The notes beneath the pieces were generated by a model that saw only the letters and a program-made list of their open reading frames with translations, was not told the DNA's origin and made no database searches. A stretch of DNA of 64,000 nucleotides. Source: Acanthochlamys bracteata (taxonomy: Eukaryota > Streptophyta > Magnoliopsida > Pandanales > Velloziaceae). Numbering within the stretch: the first letter of the stretch is position 1; each line of letters starts with the position of its first letter. The stretch is taken from NCBI GenBank assembly GCA_019914995.1, contig CM034131.1:992001-1056000 (forward strand), in the 5' to 3' direction. This document shows positions 12,033 to 23,550 of the stretch, one piece after another. The position numbers and the translations under genes are program-made.

Positions 12033-14313
12033 ATGGGGGAGGTGAAATTTCCATTGTCCATGATTGAATTTTTCACTTGGTTTTTGTTAACTTAGGTGGT
12101 TTTCCAACTTGGTTTTTGTTCATTGTTCTTCACTAAGCAGGATTATTGTTTGTTTTCGGTTTGTTTCTCGTCTCCTTAATATTTTATTCTGTTCATTTTG
12201 CCTCTTTTTTTAATCTGTTTTAATATTTTGTAGTTTAATTCTGAAGTTCTTATCACTACCCATGATTCTTCATTTTTTTTTTCCTTTTTGCCATGTTTAA
12301 TGTTTGCGATAATGAATTTGGTGTTAAGAATTAGACTTTTGTTTTATTCTTCTCATGCTTACAACCACGAATTATTTTTGTTTTGTAATTATTGCCTTCT
12401 TGAAACATGCTTGTTGCCACTGTTTTTGTTTTGCTTTCATGGAAGTTTCGAGTGTAGTTCTGCAATTTTTTATCGCTAACCATGATTTGTTTTTGCCTGT
12501 TAAACACTACAATCTTGATATGATTTTTGTAGGAGGAGAAGAAACTGGTAAAGGAAGAGAAGCCAAACGCCGAGGCGGAGAAACCAAAAACAGAAGAGGA
12601 ACAAGAAACGCCAAAACCTGCCGAAGAGAAGCAGGAAAATGGCAGCGGCGGCGACGGAGAGAAGAAGAAAGAAGGTGGAGAAGGAGAAGCGGCGGAGGCA
12701 CCATCTCCACCACCGCCCCCACCGGAGGAAGTTGTTATGAAGGTTTACATGCATTGCGAAGGCTGTGCTCGTAAAGTCCGGCGATCTCTCAAAGGTTTTG
12801 AAGGTATATAGTATAAACATTTAAATATTCAAAAGTTTGATGATGAACTTTTTCTTTGAATCTGAATCGGAAAAAAGTTGTGAATCATTATTGAACTTAT
12901 TTTTTTTTTGGGTTATTGGAAGGTGTGGAAGATGTAATGACTGATTGCAAAATTGGGAAGGTGGTAGTGAAAGGGAAGAAAGCAGCAGAAGATCCATTGA
13001 AGGTTGTTGAGCGTGTGCAGCGAAAGACTGGCCGGAAAGTTGAGTTAGTCTCACCGCAACCGCCGCCGCCGAAACCAGAGAAGAATGAAGGTGAGCAAAA
13101 GAAGGAAGATGAACCTAAACCCAAACCTGAGGAAAAGAAGGAAGAGGTAATAAAATAAAATAAAATCAGGTTAATTATATCAAAATCTTTCTGAAATTAA
13201 TTTTCTTGATGCATGCTTGATGTGCTTTTTTTTTTTTTTTTGGATTTCAGCCGCCTGTGATTGCAGTGGTTCTGAAAGTTCACATGCATTGTGAAGCTTG
13301 TGCTCAAGAAATCAAGAAGAGAATTATCAAAATGAAGGGTTTGTTTCTTTTAATTTTAATTTTTTCTTAATTAATCTTGATTAAATTCTGCTTTATCCAA
13401 TAATATATATATAATAACCACCTGAAGAATTTTTCAGTGACTGTCAGAAAAAGCTTGACATTTGATAAGGTTGGGATAATGACTTATTGTAAAATATAGA
13501 AAAAAATTTCTGCAACAAGGAAAAGTTTCTTTTTTCCCTTTGTTTTTTATTTAAGTCATACTGCAACTGCTTTCAGCTTTTGTTTCTGGGAAACAAATGA
13601 AAATGGGGTATCACTCGCTGTCAGCTTTCATCTTCTTTTGGTACCCATTTCTCAATGCAAAACTTTTTTTATGAAAAGCTTCCATGAATTTCATTACCAT
13701 TTCAATCATACGCATAAATAATAAATAAATAACTAATACATATAAAAGTTTTCATCTAAAATTATTGATAATCATTTAATTAAGTTCTCTTATATATGTA
13801 GGAGTTCAAGCAGCAGAACCCGATCTGAAAGCATCACAAGTGACAGTGAAGGGAGTCATTGATCCACCAAAACTCGTCGAATACGTTTACAAACGCACCG
13901 GAAAACAAGCCGTTGTCGTCAAAGTCGAACAGGAAGAGAAAAAACCATCAGAAGATACAGAAAAGAAACCGGTCGTCGACGGCGAAGAAAAGAAACCAAC
14001 TGAAGGCGAACCAAAGCAAGAAAACAAGTCATCAGAAGACGAGAAACCGGAAGAAGGAAACAATGCTGCAGGTTCCGAGGGAGCAGAAACAGCTGAAGGT
14101 AAAGTGAAAATCACCGACGCCGGTGATATTCTTGTGTCGCCGCCGGAGGAAGCAATCGTGATACCTGGTGGGAAGATTGTTGAACTGAAGAGGAACGAAT
14201 TCTACTACTATTATCCGAGATATCCAGTAGAGTATCACCATGCTTACCCTTCACAGGCTTACGCTCCTCAGCTGTTCAGCGACGAAAATCCGAATGCGTG
14301 CAGTGTTATGTAA
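12033..14313 (+). CDS. HIPP07: Heavy metal-associated isoprenylated plant protein, HIPP07/FP3-like (367 aa, 5 exons)
   Basis: A predicted metallochaperone-like protein with two HMA domains and a prenylated tail that anchors it to membranes. Exons: 12033-12041, 12533-12803, 12923-13146, 13251-13338 and 13802-14313; all junctions have GT/AG borders and keep frame. The first coding exon is only nine bases (M-G-E). The N-terminus is Lys/Glu-rich, followed by a Pro run. HMA1 carries MHCEGC (residues 76-81) and is split by intron 2 at FEG/VEDV. A charged KKEDEPKPKPEEKKEE linker follows. HMA2 carries MHCEAC (180-185). The C-terminus is acidic with a YYYYPRYP stretch, then LFSDENPNACSVM, whose last four residues are a CaaX box. 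Layout, linker and tail match Arabidopsis AtFP3/HIPP07 as I remember it. Family knowledge: copper, zinc or nickel binding through MxCxxC. The stop is TAA at 14311-14313. Confidence 0.93.
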
Positions 14314-14523
14314 TATGAAAGAAGAAAAACAATGAATAATTTAGATCGCCATGCCTACAGCTTAATAGTATGTTGTATTTAAGTTGAGGGACTTGGATAG
14401 GCTAAAAAATTAAAATTATCCAATCCTTATATGCATGCACTGTAATGTTAGTATTAGCAACTATGCTGATATTTTCCCTGTGACGGATAGAATTAAATTT
14501 GTATTTCTTCCAAAATTTATGAT
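14314..14523 (+). other. Probable 3'UTR of the HIPP gene
   Basis: The non-coding stretch after the stop has lower AT content than the spacer beyond. AATAAT/AATAAA-like signals are weak and no precise end can be set. It runs up to a group C repeat that begins at about 14524. Confidence 0.35.
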
Positions 14524-14740
14524 CCCGTTTAATGTAAAGGAAATATTTATCAATCCACTAAATTCATTTTAATATATAATAAAATAAAATTTAAAATAAA
14601 TTTTATTTACAAAACGTTATTTTTTAGAATTATTTTAGAATTTATTTTTAATATAAACTTTATTTGTTATTAAATATTTTTAGTTTTATATTTTAAAATT
14701 ATTTTTTAAAAAATAAGTCTAACTTAAAAAGAACACGTCC
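14524..14740. repeat. MITE-like element, group C
   Basis: The left end CCCGTTTAATGTAAAGG and the right end AAAAAGAACACGTCC match poorly but in the group C manner (CGTTTA / AACACG). The core has the typical order: AATTCATTTTAATATA, then TTATTTTTTAGAATTA, then TTAAATATTTTTAGTTT. Confidence 0.5.
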
Positions 14741-15309
14741 AAAGTAAAAAAAGACCATCTTTTCGTATTTTCCATACAACTAGTTCTTTTTTGGAGTAAT
14801 TTAGATATATATATTTTTATAAAAAGGAAAATATTTTAAAAAATGTTTATATTTATGTTGTTCTATTAATTAATTAATGCAGCTGTTATCATATTTAGGA
14901 GTCATTTAAAATTATGTAAACTAACATATTTTTACACAGTAAAATATAAATTTGTTTATTTATTTAAAAATAATAAAAATCATATATGTAACTTCTATAA
15001 AATACATTTTATCTATATCTTTTAAACTTTTAAAGAATTTCACTGCTTCAAATTTTAGCTTTTTAAAAATAAGCCCTTCAATTGCTTTTAACATTTAGAT
15101 CAGATCGTTAGCTGACGTATGGTGTAAAAGACCAACTGAAGGTATACGTAGCGGCTTGCATGCATGACGAGTATACTACTTTGTCGTTTAGCTGAGCTAA
15201 CATGACACGAACACAATGGGATACGTTGATACATAAATTTTAAAACGGATATTGTGTTTATGGACAAAACCAATCTTATATGTATAAAATATAAATTTAA
15301 GAACAAATA

Positions 15310-15544
15310 AAAACGTATTTTAAATATCTGTAATTAAATTTTATATAAATTTTCAATTATTTTTGAAATTAAATAAAAAATTAAAAATTAAAGTTATATT
15401 AAAAAATATGTAAATAAAAAATTAGAATTAAAATTTTATGTGTAAAATAAAAAATTTTAGTTTTTTGTATAAATAAATATATGAGGTTTTTGTAACTCCA
15501 ATTTTAGCGAAAAAAGTTGAAATTTTAAACTATTAAAACACGCC
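15310..15544. repeat. MITE-like element, group B (reverse orientation)
   Basis: The right end ATTAAAACACGCCCT and the left end AAAACGTATTTTAAATATC fit group B ends read backwards. Inside, TCTGTAATTAAATTTTAT and AGAATTAAAATTTTATGTGT are reverse-complement counterparts of the AATTACAC / TTTACTTTCACAT blocks in the copy at 19554-19850. Confidence 0.5.
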
Positions 15545-17740
15545 CTGAACATGGGTCTAGAATCAAGGAGTTCTATATTTTGTTAGATTCAAATGAGAGA
15601 TAAGTACAGTAGTTAGGGGAGTTTCGTAGTTTATAAATTGAAACTTTTCTAAAGTAAATAATATTAAAAAAATTTTGAAAAAAATTTAATGTACACCGTA
15701 AAACTTAAAATTTTATAAAATATTAAACAAATTATTAAATGTAAGTATTTATTTGAAATTATAATGATTTTAAAATACAGCCTAATATTTTCTTAAAGAA
15801 ACCAAAAGATTTATTAATTAAATTTAGAGTGGTTCTATAATTAAGGGATTTCACTTTTAGAATGGCGAAAAAATAATTTTTTGAAAATAAATTTTATGAA
15901 AATAGAATTTAATAAAAATAGTATTTAGTGTAATAGCTTAAATACGTAAGTAAAATTGTGAAAATAAAGTTTATATAAAAATAAAAATAAAATTTAAAAT
16001 AATAATTTTAAAAATAGTCTAAACTCAAAATATCCAAAATATATATATATTGGGTTAGATAAGACACGCCTCGTTTAGTAGATTCAAAAGAGTGATGATA
16101 ATGCAAGTTCAGCATTAGAGAAAGTAAGATTTAGAAAAAAAAAAATTTAAGAGTAAACACTTGAAATTATCTTATAACTATTAAAATAAAAAAATAACAT
16201 ACAGCATATACTGGGATGTAAAATTGAATATGTGCTTAGTGTGATCGAAAAATAACGCTAAAATTAAAATAACAAAATTTACAAAGTAGCATTGAAGATG
16301 GCAGTGCTTTATCAAGTACTAAATTTTAATGTGCTACAAAAAATTTATTTACATATTATTTATCAATAAATTAGGAAATAGTATTAATAAAAAATTTAAA
16401 TTTATTGTTTTTATCGTTAATTGATATTGAAAAAAAACTTAAGTACGTCACATAACGTGTTAAAAATTATGTAATACTTCGGACGTAAGTGTATGTATAA
16501 ACATTAAAATATATAATAAAATAAGCAGAGAAAGAGTGCAATATAAATCGAAAATCTTCAAATATGTATAGTTATAAAAGTTATATTTATTAATATTTTT
16601 ATGAACAATTTATTGATATTTTTCAACCTTTAAAAAGAATTTTAAAATAAAAAAAAGAATAAATAAGCAGTTAAAACGGAGAGCAAGATGACCCTCTGAA
16701 AAAAAAGGAAAAGTCAAAAAGTTAACTGTCATACAAAATTATTTATCTACGTACTGATTAAATGTATATTAAATAGCGAATTCGATCCACGTGAAGCTTA
16801 ATCACTGTTACAATTGGTGGGGAATGCAAGGTTCTTTTCGTTAAATTGCTAAAAAAATAACTTCAGTTTTTCGTATAACATTAACATCCATCGTTAAAGT
16901 AAATAATTATATTAAATTCACTTTCACAAATTGAGATTCATAAAATAAAATTTTATAAAAATACATTCTAACTAATACTAAACTGTATAATTTAAAATTT
17001 AGAGTTAAATTTTAATAAAAATAAATTTGGTGTGAAATGAATAAAATTTAAAATTATAATTGAAACATATAATAAAAATTTAAATTTGAAAATAGAAATG
17101 AAACTTTTATAATTGGAATATGATCTAGTAAAATTTGAGTAGAAATTAATATACTGATACACTTTTATCAAATAACACTCTCGTTTTTGGAATAATTTGA
17201 TTTAACTTTGTAACGTATACGTATAGCTTGTCTGCATGCTGTGAAGAAGGCGTTAAACAAAATTTTTGTCGTGTAGTTAGTGTATAATATAGGCACCAGT
17301 TTCGCTCCTTCTAATTTTTACTTCATAAAACTACAGCGGTGATTTTTGCACTCGCTTCTTTTTCTTCTCTTTTACGGATTTACTATTTGAGTACTATAGT
17401 TTCCAGAAATAGCAAAACAGCCCAAGTGGTGGTTGTGGTTGCTTTTCAGACAGCACAGCTAGTGTGCGTAAAGTTTATCTCGGAAATTTAAGATTCTCCG
17501 TAACAGATTTTTCATAAAAACCCCTCCCTGTTTCACTCCTATATTTTATAATCCGCGAAGAAAATTACTGAACGTACTATTTTATCTGGAGTAAAGTTTC
17601 TTACGGCAGCAACCGTTTATATTACCGTTATTAATTAAATACCAAACTAATATTATTGCAACTAGAGAGACCAACAAAAGAATTTGAAAATGTACAAGGA
17701 CCAAATAGGAAAGACAACTAGGTGGAGATTGAGAACTTAT
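15545..17740. other. AT-rich spacer
   Basis: No gene is recognised. Segments such as 15840-16020 have group C-like wording (AATAGAATTTAATAAAAATAG) without clear ends, and also resemble 30650-30790. The segment 17220-17600 has more balanced base composition but no frame or conserved motif I can name. Confidence 0.4.
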
Positions 17741-18330
17741 TGATTAACTATCGTTGAGATAATAATCACCGCGGAGCATCGTAACCCGCAGCCACACCTT
17801 TACAGTTCACGAAATCCAAACCTTCCTATTCCCAGTCGGTGCCCGCACGCGCTGTTTGCTAACTGCACATCCACTACATAGCAACTCTTTATATCTCCTC
17901 GGAAATAACAAAAAGATGATGCACGAATCTCTAGGAAATGTCAAAATAAGAGAGATTAATGCACGTGAGTATCACGTGATTTAGAAGAGGGACTGAATGG
18001 AATGATGAGCATGCGGTGGTCCGGGACCTCTGGCGGCGGTGAGGAGATCTAATCGGACGGTTATGTTTTTGCATAACGACATCTAGTTGCTGATATGTCA
18101 CGTGGTGATGACGCAGATGGGCCCAAATAAAGAAAACAGTTAAAAATAATTAAAGGAAACTAACTAAAAGAGTTTTATTTTATTGTATTTTTCTAAAGTT
18201 TCTGCAAATTTTGTTTTAGTGGCGAGTCCGGTTTGATGATGTTAACCTGAATCCTACCGAATTAGTTGGGTGGGGTGTTAATTAGGGTAGTTAGGTCAGG
18301 TGCCCCTCGCGCACTAGTGCTAAACTTCTA
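17741..18330. other. Higher-GC island with several G-boxes and no gene
   Basis: The base composition is clearly richer in G+C than the flanks. It contains ACGTG-type sites, namely GCACGTGAGTATCACGTGATT (two cores within about 17961-17981) and GTCACGTGGTGATGACGC (about 18099-18116), and a GGGCCC site at 18119-18124. It looks like promoter DNA, but I find no coding frame or splice pattern on either strand within reach. Confidence 0.35.
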
Positions 18331-19553
18331 TTCACGTGACAACTTAATTTATTTACATGTATTTCTAAATTTAAAAGAACAGTCAATATATTCGCCAATT
18401 ATGTAGATAAATTTATTTTAAATAATACATTACTCGTGATGCATGTAAAAAAATAAGAAAGATGTAGAAAGAGTAAGAGCATGTTTTTAAAAAAATTCAT
18501 TATTATAAATAGTATTATAAAAATGAGTTACATTTTATATTTTTGAAAAAAGTGAAATAATATTCTTTGTATAAATAATATTAAAAAAATTTTAGTATAA
18601 TATTACTTATCCATAATCATGAGATAATATTAATAAAGACTGAGCTCACTGCTCTTATCTTAAATTGGTTTTGAAATTAATTCTATATTTGTCAGATGAA
18701 AATGAATAGGTTGGGCTAGATCGGCTCAAAATATTGATTAAATTTAATTTTATTATCTAATTTATTTAGGACCTTAATAGTCCGCTTTATTTTAGAATAA
18801 TTAGTCCATCAGTTTAGGATAAATAGCACGTTTCATTTAAAGATAGTTGACTACCTTATTCTATGACAATTGGTCTACTTCATTTCAGGACAGATAATCA
18901 CATCATTCAAATTCAGTATAGGGCAAGTGAACCGCATCAATGCAATTTGCTTAAAAAAAAAACTCTTATGGAAGACAGGTGTTAATATAAATTTAGTACA
19001 CATTGCTTATCAATTATTCTGAAGTGATATTCATAAATATTTAGGCTCATATCTTTTATTGCCAATTAATCTTAAGAGTAATCATAAATTCGTCACAGAT
19101 AAAAATATTTAAAAATAACTTTTTAAGTAAAAATAAATTATAAAGATTGAAAAGTACACTCTAAAATTGTATATTAATTGTACGTAACTTAATTTTGTCA
19201 AATATTAACTTTTAATTTAGTTTTAACATTTCAATTTTTTCGAATTTGTCAAACTTATATCTAAATTTACTTTTATGAAACTCGATTTTATTAAATATAG
19301 TTTTATAAATTTACTTTTTAATTAAAATACTTTGTAAGGATGTATTTGGCATTACTTTTTATAAAATTATTTTTTAACTTTTAAATTTTACGTTTTTTAA
19401 TAAAGCTTTTTACTATAGTTTATAAATGTTATTTAAATTTTCTTTTAAATAAGAAAAATTTTACATCGTAAGATTGTAATATTACTTATTTTTATTTTTT
19501 CAAATAAAAAATAAACTTATTTATTAAATAAAATAAAAATATTTTTTATTTTA
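18331..19553. other. AT-rich spacer with a decayed group A element near its right end
   Basis: No gene is recognised. About 19337-19550 starts GGATGTATTTGGCATTAC and has a group A-like core, but its right end is cut by the next repeat, which begins at 19554 (AGGGCGTGTTTC). Confidence 0.4.
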
Positions 19554-19850
19554 AGGGCGTGTTTCAAATGCCCATAACTCTACTTTCTTCAGCCAGATTT
19601 TGAATTCTGAACAGTTCATATGTTTCAATTACACAAGAAACTCAAAACTTTACTTTCACATACAGAACTTCAGTTTTAACTTTTTTATTTGCACACTTTT
19701 GAATACAATTATATTTTTTAATTTTCAACACACTTTCAAAACATATCGAAACATAAATACTGAACTCCACTTTTACTTTATTTTTTTAAAAAATTCTACT
19801 TTTTATTTTTTATTTTTTCAAAACTCAGTTACATACAAGCACTAATATGC
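19554..19850. repeat. MITE-like element, group B
   Basis: The left end AGGGCGTGTTTCAAATGCCC is the sharpest group B terminus in the window. The body reads TAACTCTACTTTCTTC, then GTTTCAATTACACAAGAAAC, then TTTTACTTTATTTTTTT, then AAAACTCAGTTACATAC. The same order is seen at 30981-31255 and 61005-61300. Confidence 0.6.
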
Positions 19851-21164
19851 ACTTCCAAATAATTTCTAAGTATTAGCTGATATCCTTACAAATTTGATGG
19901 CTGTTGTTGTTCTTGGTAGGGGTTCCTAGCAACTACGGTTCCAGTTCTTCCAGAGGCTCCTTCATAATAACCGGACGGTATCCCTAATCTAACGGCTAGG
20001 AAATAGGAACTGTAGACGGAGTACATGATAACAGTGGTCTGGCGCGCCGACAAGTTGATTGCCAAGATGATCTAATTAGAATGTCGCGGTCGGTCGGTTT
20101 GTACACTTTTTTTTAGTTTGATTTGACGCATCTATGATTCAAGTCGTGATCAATTTTTCTCAATTTTAAAATAAACTATTTTAATTATTATTTTAATTAT
20201 AAATTATATTTTAGCATAACTCTATATTTATAATATTTATTTTTTATAAAATTTTATTTTAAATAAAATTTCTTGCATAGTTGGGTCCAAGCATTCAGTA
20301 CGATTACTTTGGTAGAAGTATTTATTAGTCTAGTTTGTCGTGTGTCACGTGAAATTCAAAGCTATATAAAACATATGCCTCCAAATTGCTGACTCAGATG
20401 GGTCCTATCGGCCTCGATAATCCATTTCTAAATTTTATGTGCCAACAGGATGGAAGTACTCTCACTCAATTGACGGAAGAAAGTACCTCAAAAATTGTGT
20501 GGCAATCCGTTATAAAAGAGTCATTTTTTCAATATTTTTTTATTTTTTAATAATTTTATAAAGTTTATTTAATAATTTAAAAATATAAAAGTTTATATAA
20601 TAATTTTTCTATTATTTATATTTATTAATTTTTTTAAAATAGAAATAATAAAATTAATTATAAAAATAAAATAAAATATTATTTATTCTAAAAAAGTAGT
20701 CATTTCAGATACACTCTGAGCCAACTGCATCCTTAGATTAGTAAATGCAGATGCCATAAGTTAAAACTCAGGATATATTTTAGTTACATCAAATTTATTA
20801 TTGTCGCTTAAGTTTGTAGTTACTTCTTTTGTTTCAGTCTTAACTTTCTCATTAAATTTAAATACAAAATTAATTTTTGTGTTTTGATTTCTTCAAACTC
20901 ATTGAACTGATTCTAACTTATATCTCAAGCGAACCTAATTTTATAGAACTCATTCTAAGGGAATGTTAGAAATAATTTTTTTTAAAGTAGAAGTTTATTT
21001 TTTATCTAAAAACAGTAATAATAAATAATAATAAAATTTTACGATATAAATTTTTTTAAAATATATAATAATAAAAATTTATTAAAAAATAAAAAATAAT
21101 ATAGGCACTACTAAAGAGCGCAGTAACTTATATCTCTAGTTTGATTCGACTCAGTAAAATATTT
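19851..21164. other. Spacer with a short GC-rich island and decayed repeats
   Basis: The segment 19890-20105 is GC-richer and includes GGCGCGCC and GTCGCGGTCGGTCGG, but shows no coding frame. A TATA-like GCTATATAAAAC with CACGTG 20 bases upstream lies at about 20347-20375, with no gene downstream. Group A-like cores at about 20500-20712 and 20955-21118 lack clear ends. Confidence 0.4.
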
Positions 21165-21394
21165 AGGAGTGTTTACTAAAAATAAATTTTTCTAAAAAAT
21201 AAAATATTTTAAAAATAATAAGTTTTAATTTTTGTACTTAAAAAATATAATAAAAATAATTAATAATAAAATTTGATGATGTAACATTTTTTATATTATT
21301 AAAAGTTTTTAAAAAAGTTTATAAAATATTTTAAAAACTTTATTAAAAATATAAATAAAAATAAAAATGTCGAAAAAATCTCTCCCAAATATCC
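21165..21394. repeat. MITE-like element, group A
   Basis: The left end AGGAGTGTTTACTAAAA and the right end TCTCCCAAATATCC give a short inverted repeat (GGAnTGTTT / AAATATCC). The core has TAAAAGTTTTTAAAAAAGTTTATAAAATA, shared with 41191-41388 and 61822-62035. Confidence 0.5.
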
Positions 21395-23480
21395 GATCAA
21401 TATTTGCACAAATTTATTGTGCCAATAATTTGGCGGCTCCGATCAAAACCACTCGATAGGATTGAGAGTTTTGGGTAGGCTACGGCAACCAATGTGATAA
21501 CTCCTCCACTGTTGCTCTTGTGCATCAATCACAAAGTTCTCTATGAATTTGCTCAATGCTATAACATTCATTTGTAGCTAAAAGGTTACCTGTTTGATTT
21601 GTTTCTGAAAGAAGATGATGTCAATGCCATTGTGGAAGTGCGTAGTATATAAGACAACTATGGATCTGTTTGGTGCAGACGTTTTCATTAATTGCAAGTA
21701 GAGCAAATTAAAGAGAGACCTATTGGTTGCTTCCTTTATATTCTTCTTTGTCTAATTTTATATTTTTAATAATTTTTCTATAATAATTTATAAAATTTAT
21801 TTTGAAATTTTAAAAATTATAAAAAAATTATATTATAAAATCTTATTGCTTATTTTTAATTTATTTTTTATAATAAATTAGTAATATATTTTTAAAAATA
21901 TTATGTTTCATAAAAACTTTCAAACACTTGTAAGTGAAAAGATAGGGAAGACATTGATGAGTTTCTATGTTTGAGGCTATAGGTAGGTACCTAACATTGA
22001 GAATCCTTGCCATTATTGACTATTAATGGTTGACCATATAACTCTGTATTTAGAGAGCATTTTTAGTTTTATTTTATTTTTATATTTTAATAAATTTTAA
22101 TCATAAAATTTATTTACAATATAGAAAATACATATTATGAAATATATATTATTTTATTTAAAATTTTATTTTATAAGTATTCTAAACGTTCCTGTAGTAA
22201 GTTTCATACACTTATATGCAATTTCTTAGTAGATTGATCTGTGCCTCAATAGTTACAAGTAATAATGCTTTTATAAGTGATAGTTTAAATTTAAAAACCA
22301 AAATTCATAAAAATATTTTTTTTAGTGCCAGTTTGGATAAGAGTATCTTTGTTGCATTCATTGATTTGATCAAATGACAATCATAGAACTTCATCAACAA
22401 AGGAAGGAAACATATATTAGATGCACATGACTTGTTTAACTCCCAATATGCTGCTTATCAACACTAGGAATAGTAGAAGGCCCAAAATCATGAATTTATC
22501 CATTATGTTTTCCTTGCTGATGAAAGAAGTAAAACAATCCTTGCTGCTAGATGTGATGAATTAGATGGTGCTAAAAGAACAACGTTGAATTTATTTTATT
22601 TTATTTTTGCCAACTGTTTAGAAATTAACATTTTCTTTTCATAAGCACATTGCTTTTTCAGCACTTAACTAAAACAGAATTATTAATAAGCATTACTGAT
22701 TGAGCCCATAGGACTAAAGCCCAATTTGACTCAACCCAAAACTATATGCTCGCTAATGTTTAATATTAGCTAGCCCATTTTTTACTATGTATCATCACTG
22801 ACCTTTTTACTACTAGTCCATAAATTGGAGGTTCAAGATAATGACAACGAAGTAAAGTTGCAAACATTTTCTCCTAAAATATGGCCCAATGCTGTGCGAT
22901 AGGCCGAGCCCATTGAAAAGTACAAACGGTCTTTGAACAACAAACTTTGGCCCGTCCAATTTAAGATTGGATAACCTGTTTGTTATATGATACAAAATAG
23001 CAGGTTCCCATGTTGGACACCCACCCAAAGCGCAGTCAAAGTCAACATGCCAGCTGTATCCAACCCCACGTGCTCTGCACCACTGCTAGATCTCCAACGT
23101 CTCTCTGGTAACCTACCCCTGCGGTTCACCACCTTCCTCAACTTCAACTCAAACAAACACCGTATCTACAGACGACAGAAAACACGTCCTCTATTCTTCA
23201 CTTATCCTAGTCTTGTAGAATACTGTAACACGACCGTAACGGAAACCTTTTCTCCTCCTTGAATGCCTAGCTACTCACGAGTAAACACGTCATCCAACGG
23301 CTATTTATGAGTTATCTTACACATTCGCTTAACCTTCTCTAACAGTTCGATAAGGCGCGTGTATTTCGATGCAATTTCGAAACCACGGTAATGGTTTCCC
23401 TCGTTGGTTTTAAACTAGTTCAGCGGAGTACTGGACCAATTTATCACAACATGGTCTCGGTAATCACGGAAACCTTTTCA
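21395..23480. other. Spacer upstream of the OTU-protease gene
   Basis: No gene is recognised. Group A-like cores lie at about 21735-21930 and 22040-22195, the latter ending TCTAAACGTTCC. The segment 22360-22600 is less AT-rich and may be a fragment of an old transposon or gene, but no frame survives. The segment 22960-23480 has balanced composition and CACGTG at 23077, and probably includes distal promoter sequence of the OTU gene. Confidence 0.4.
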
Positions 23481-23550
23481 CTCGTCTCTGTTGTTCTTCG
23501 CCCTCCTTCTCTCTCCTCGCCTTCGATTCATTTCTTTTTCACCGGCGGAG

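Noticed and set aside
12500-12820. Minus-strand open frames opposite HIPP exon 2
   Set aside because: They are the antisense of a biased Lys/Glu/Pro-rich coding exon and show no protein family likeness.
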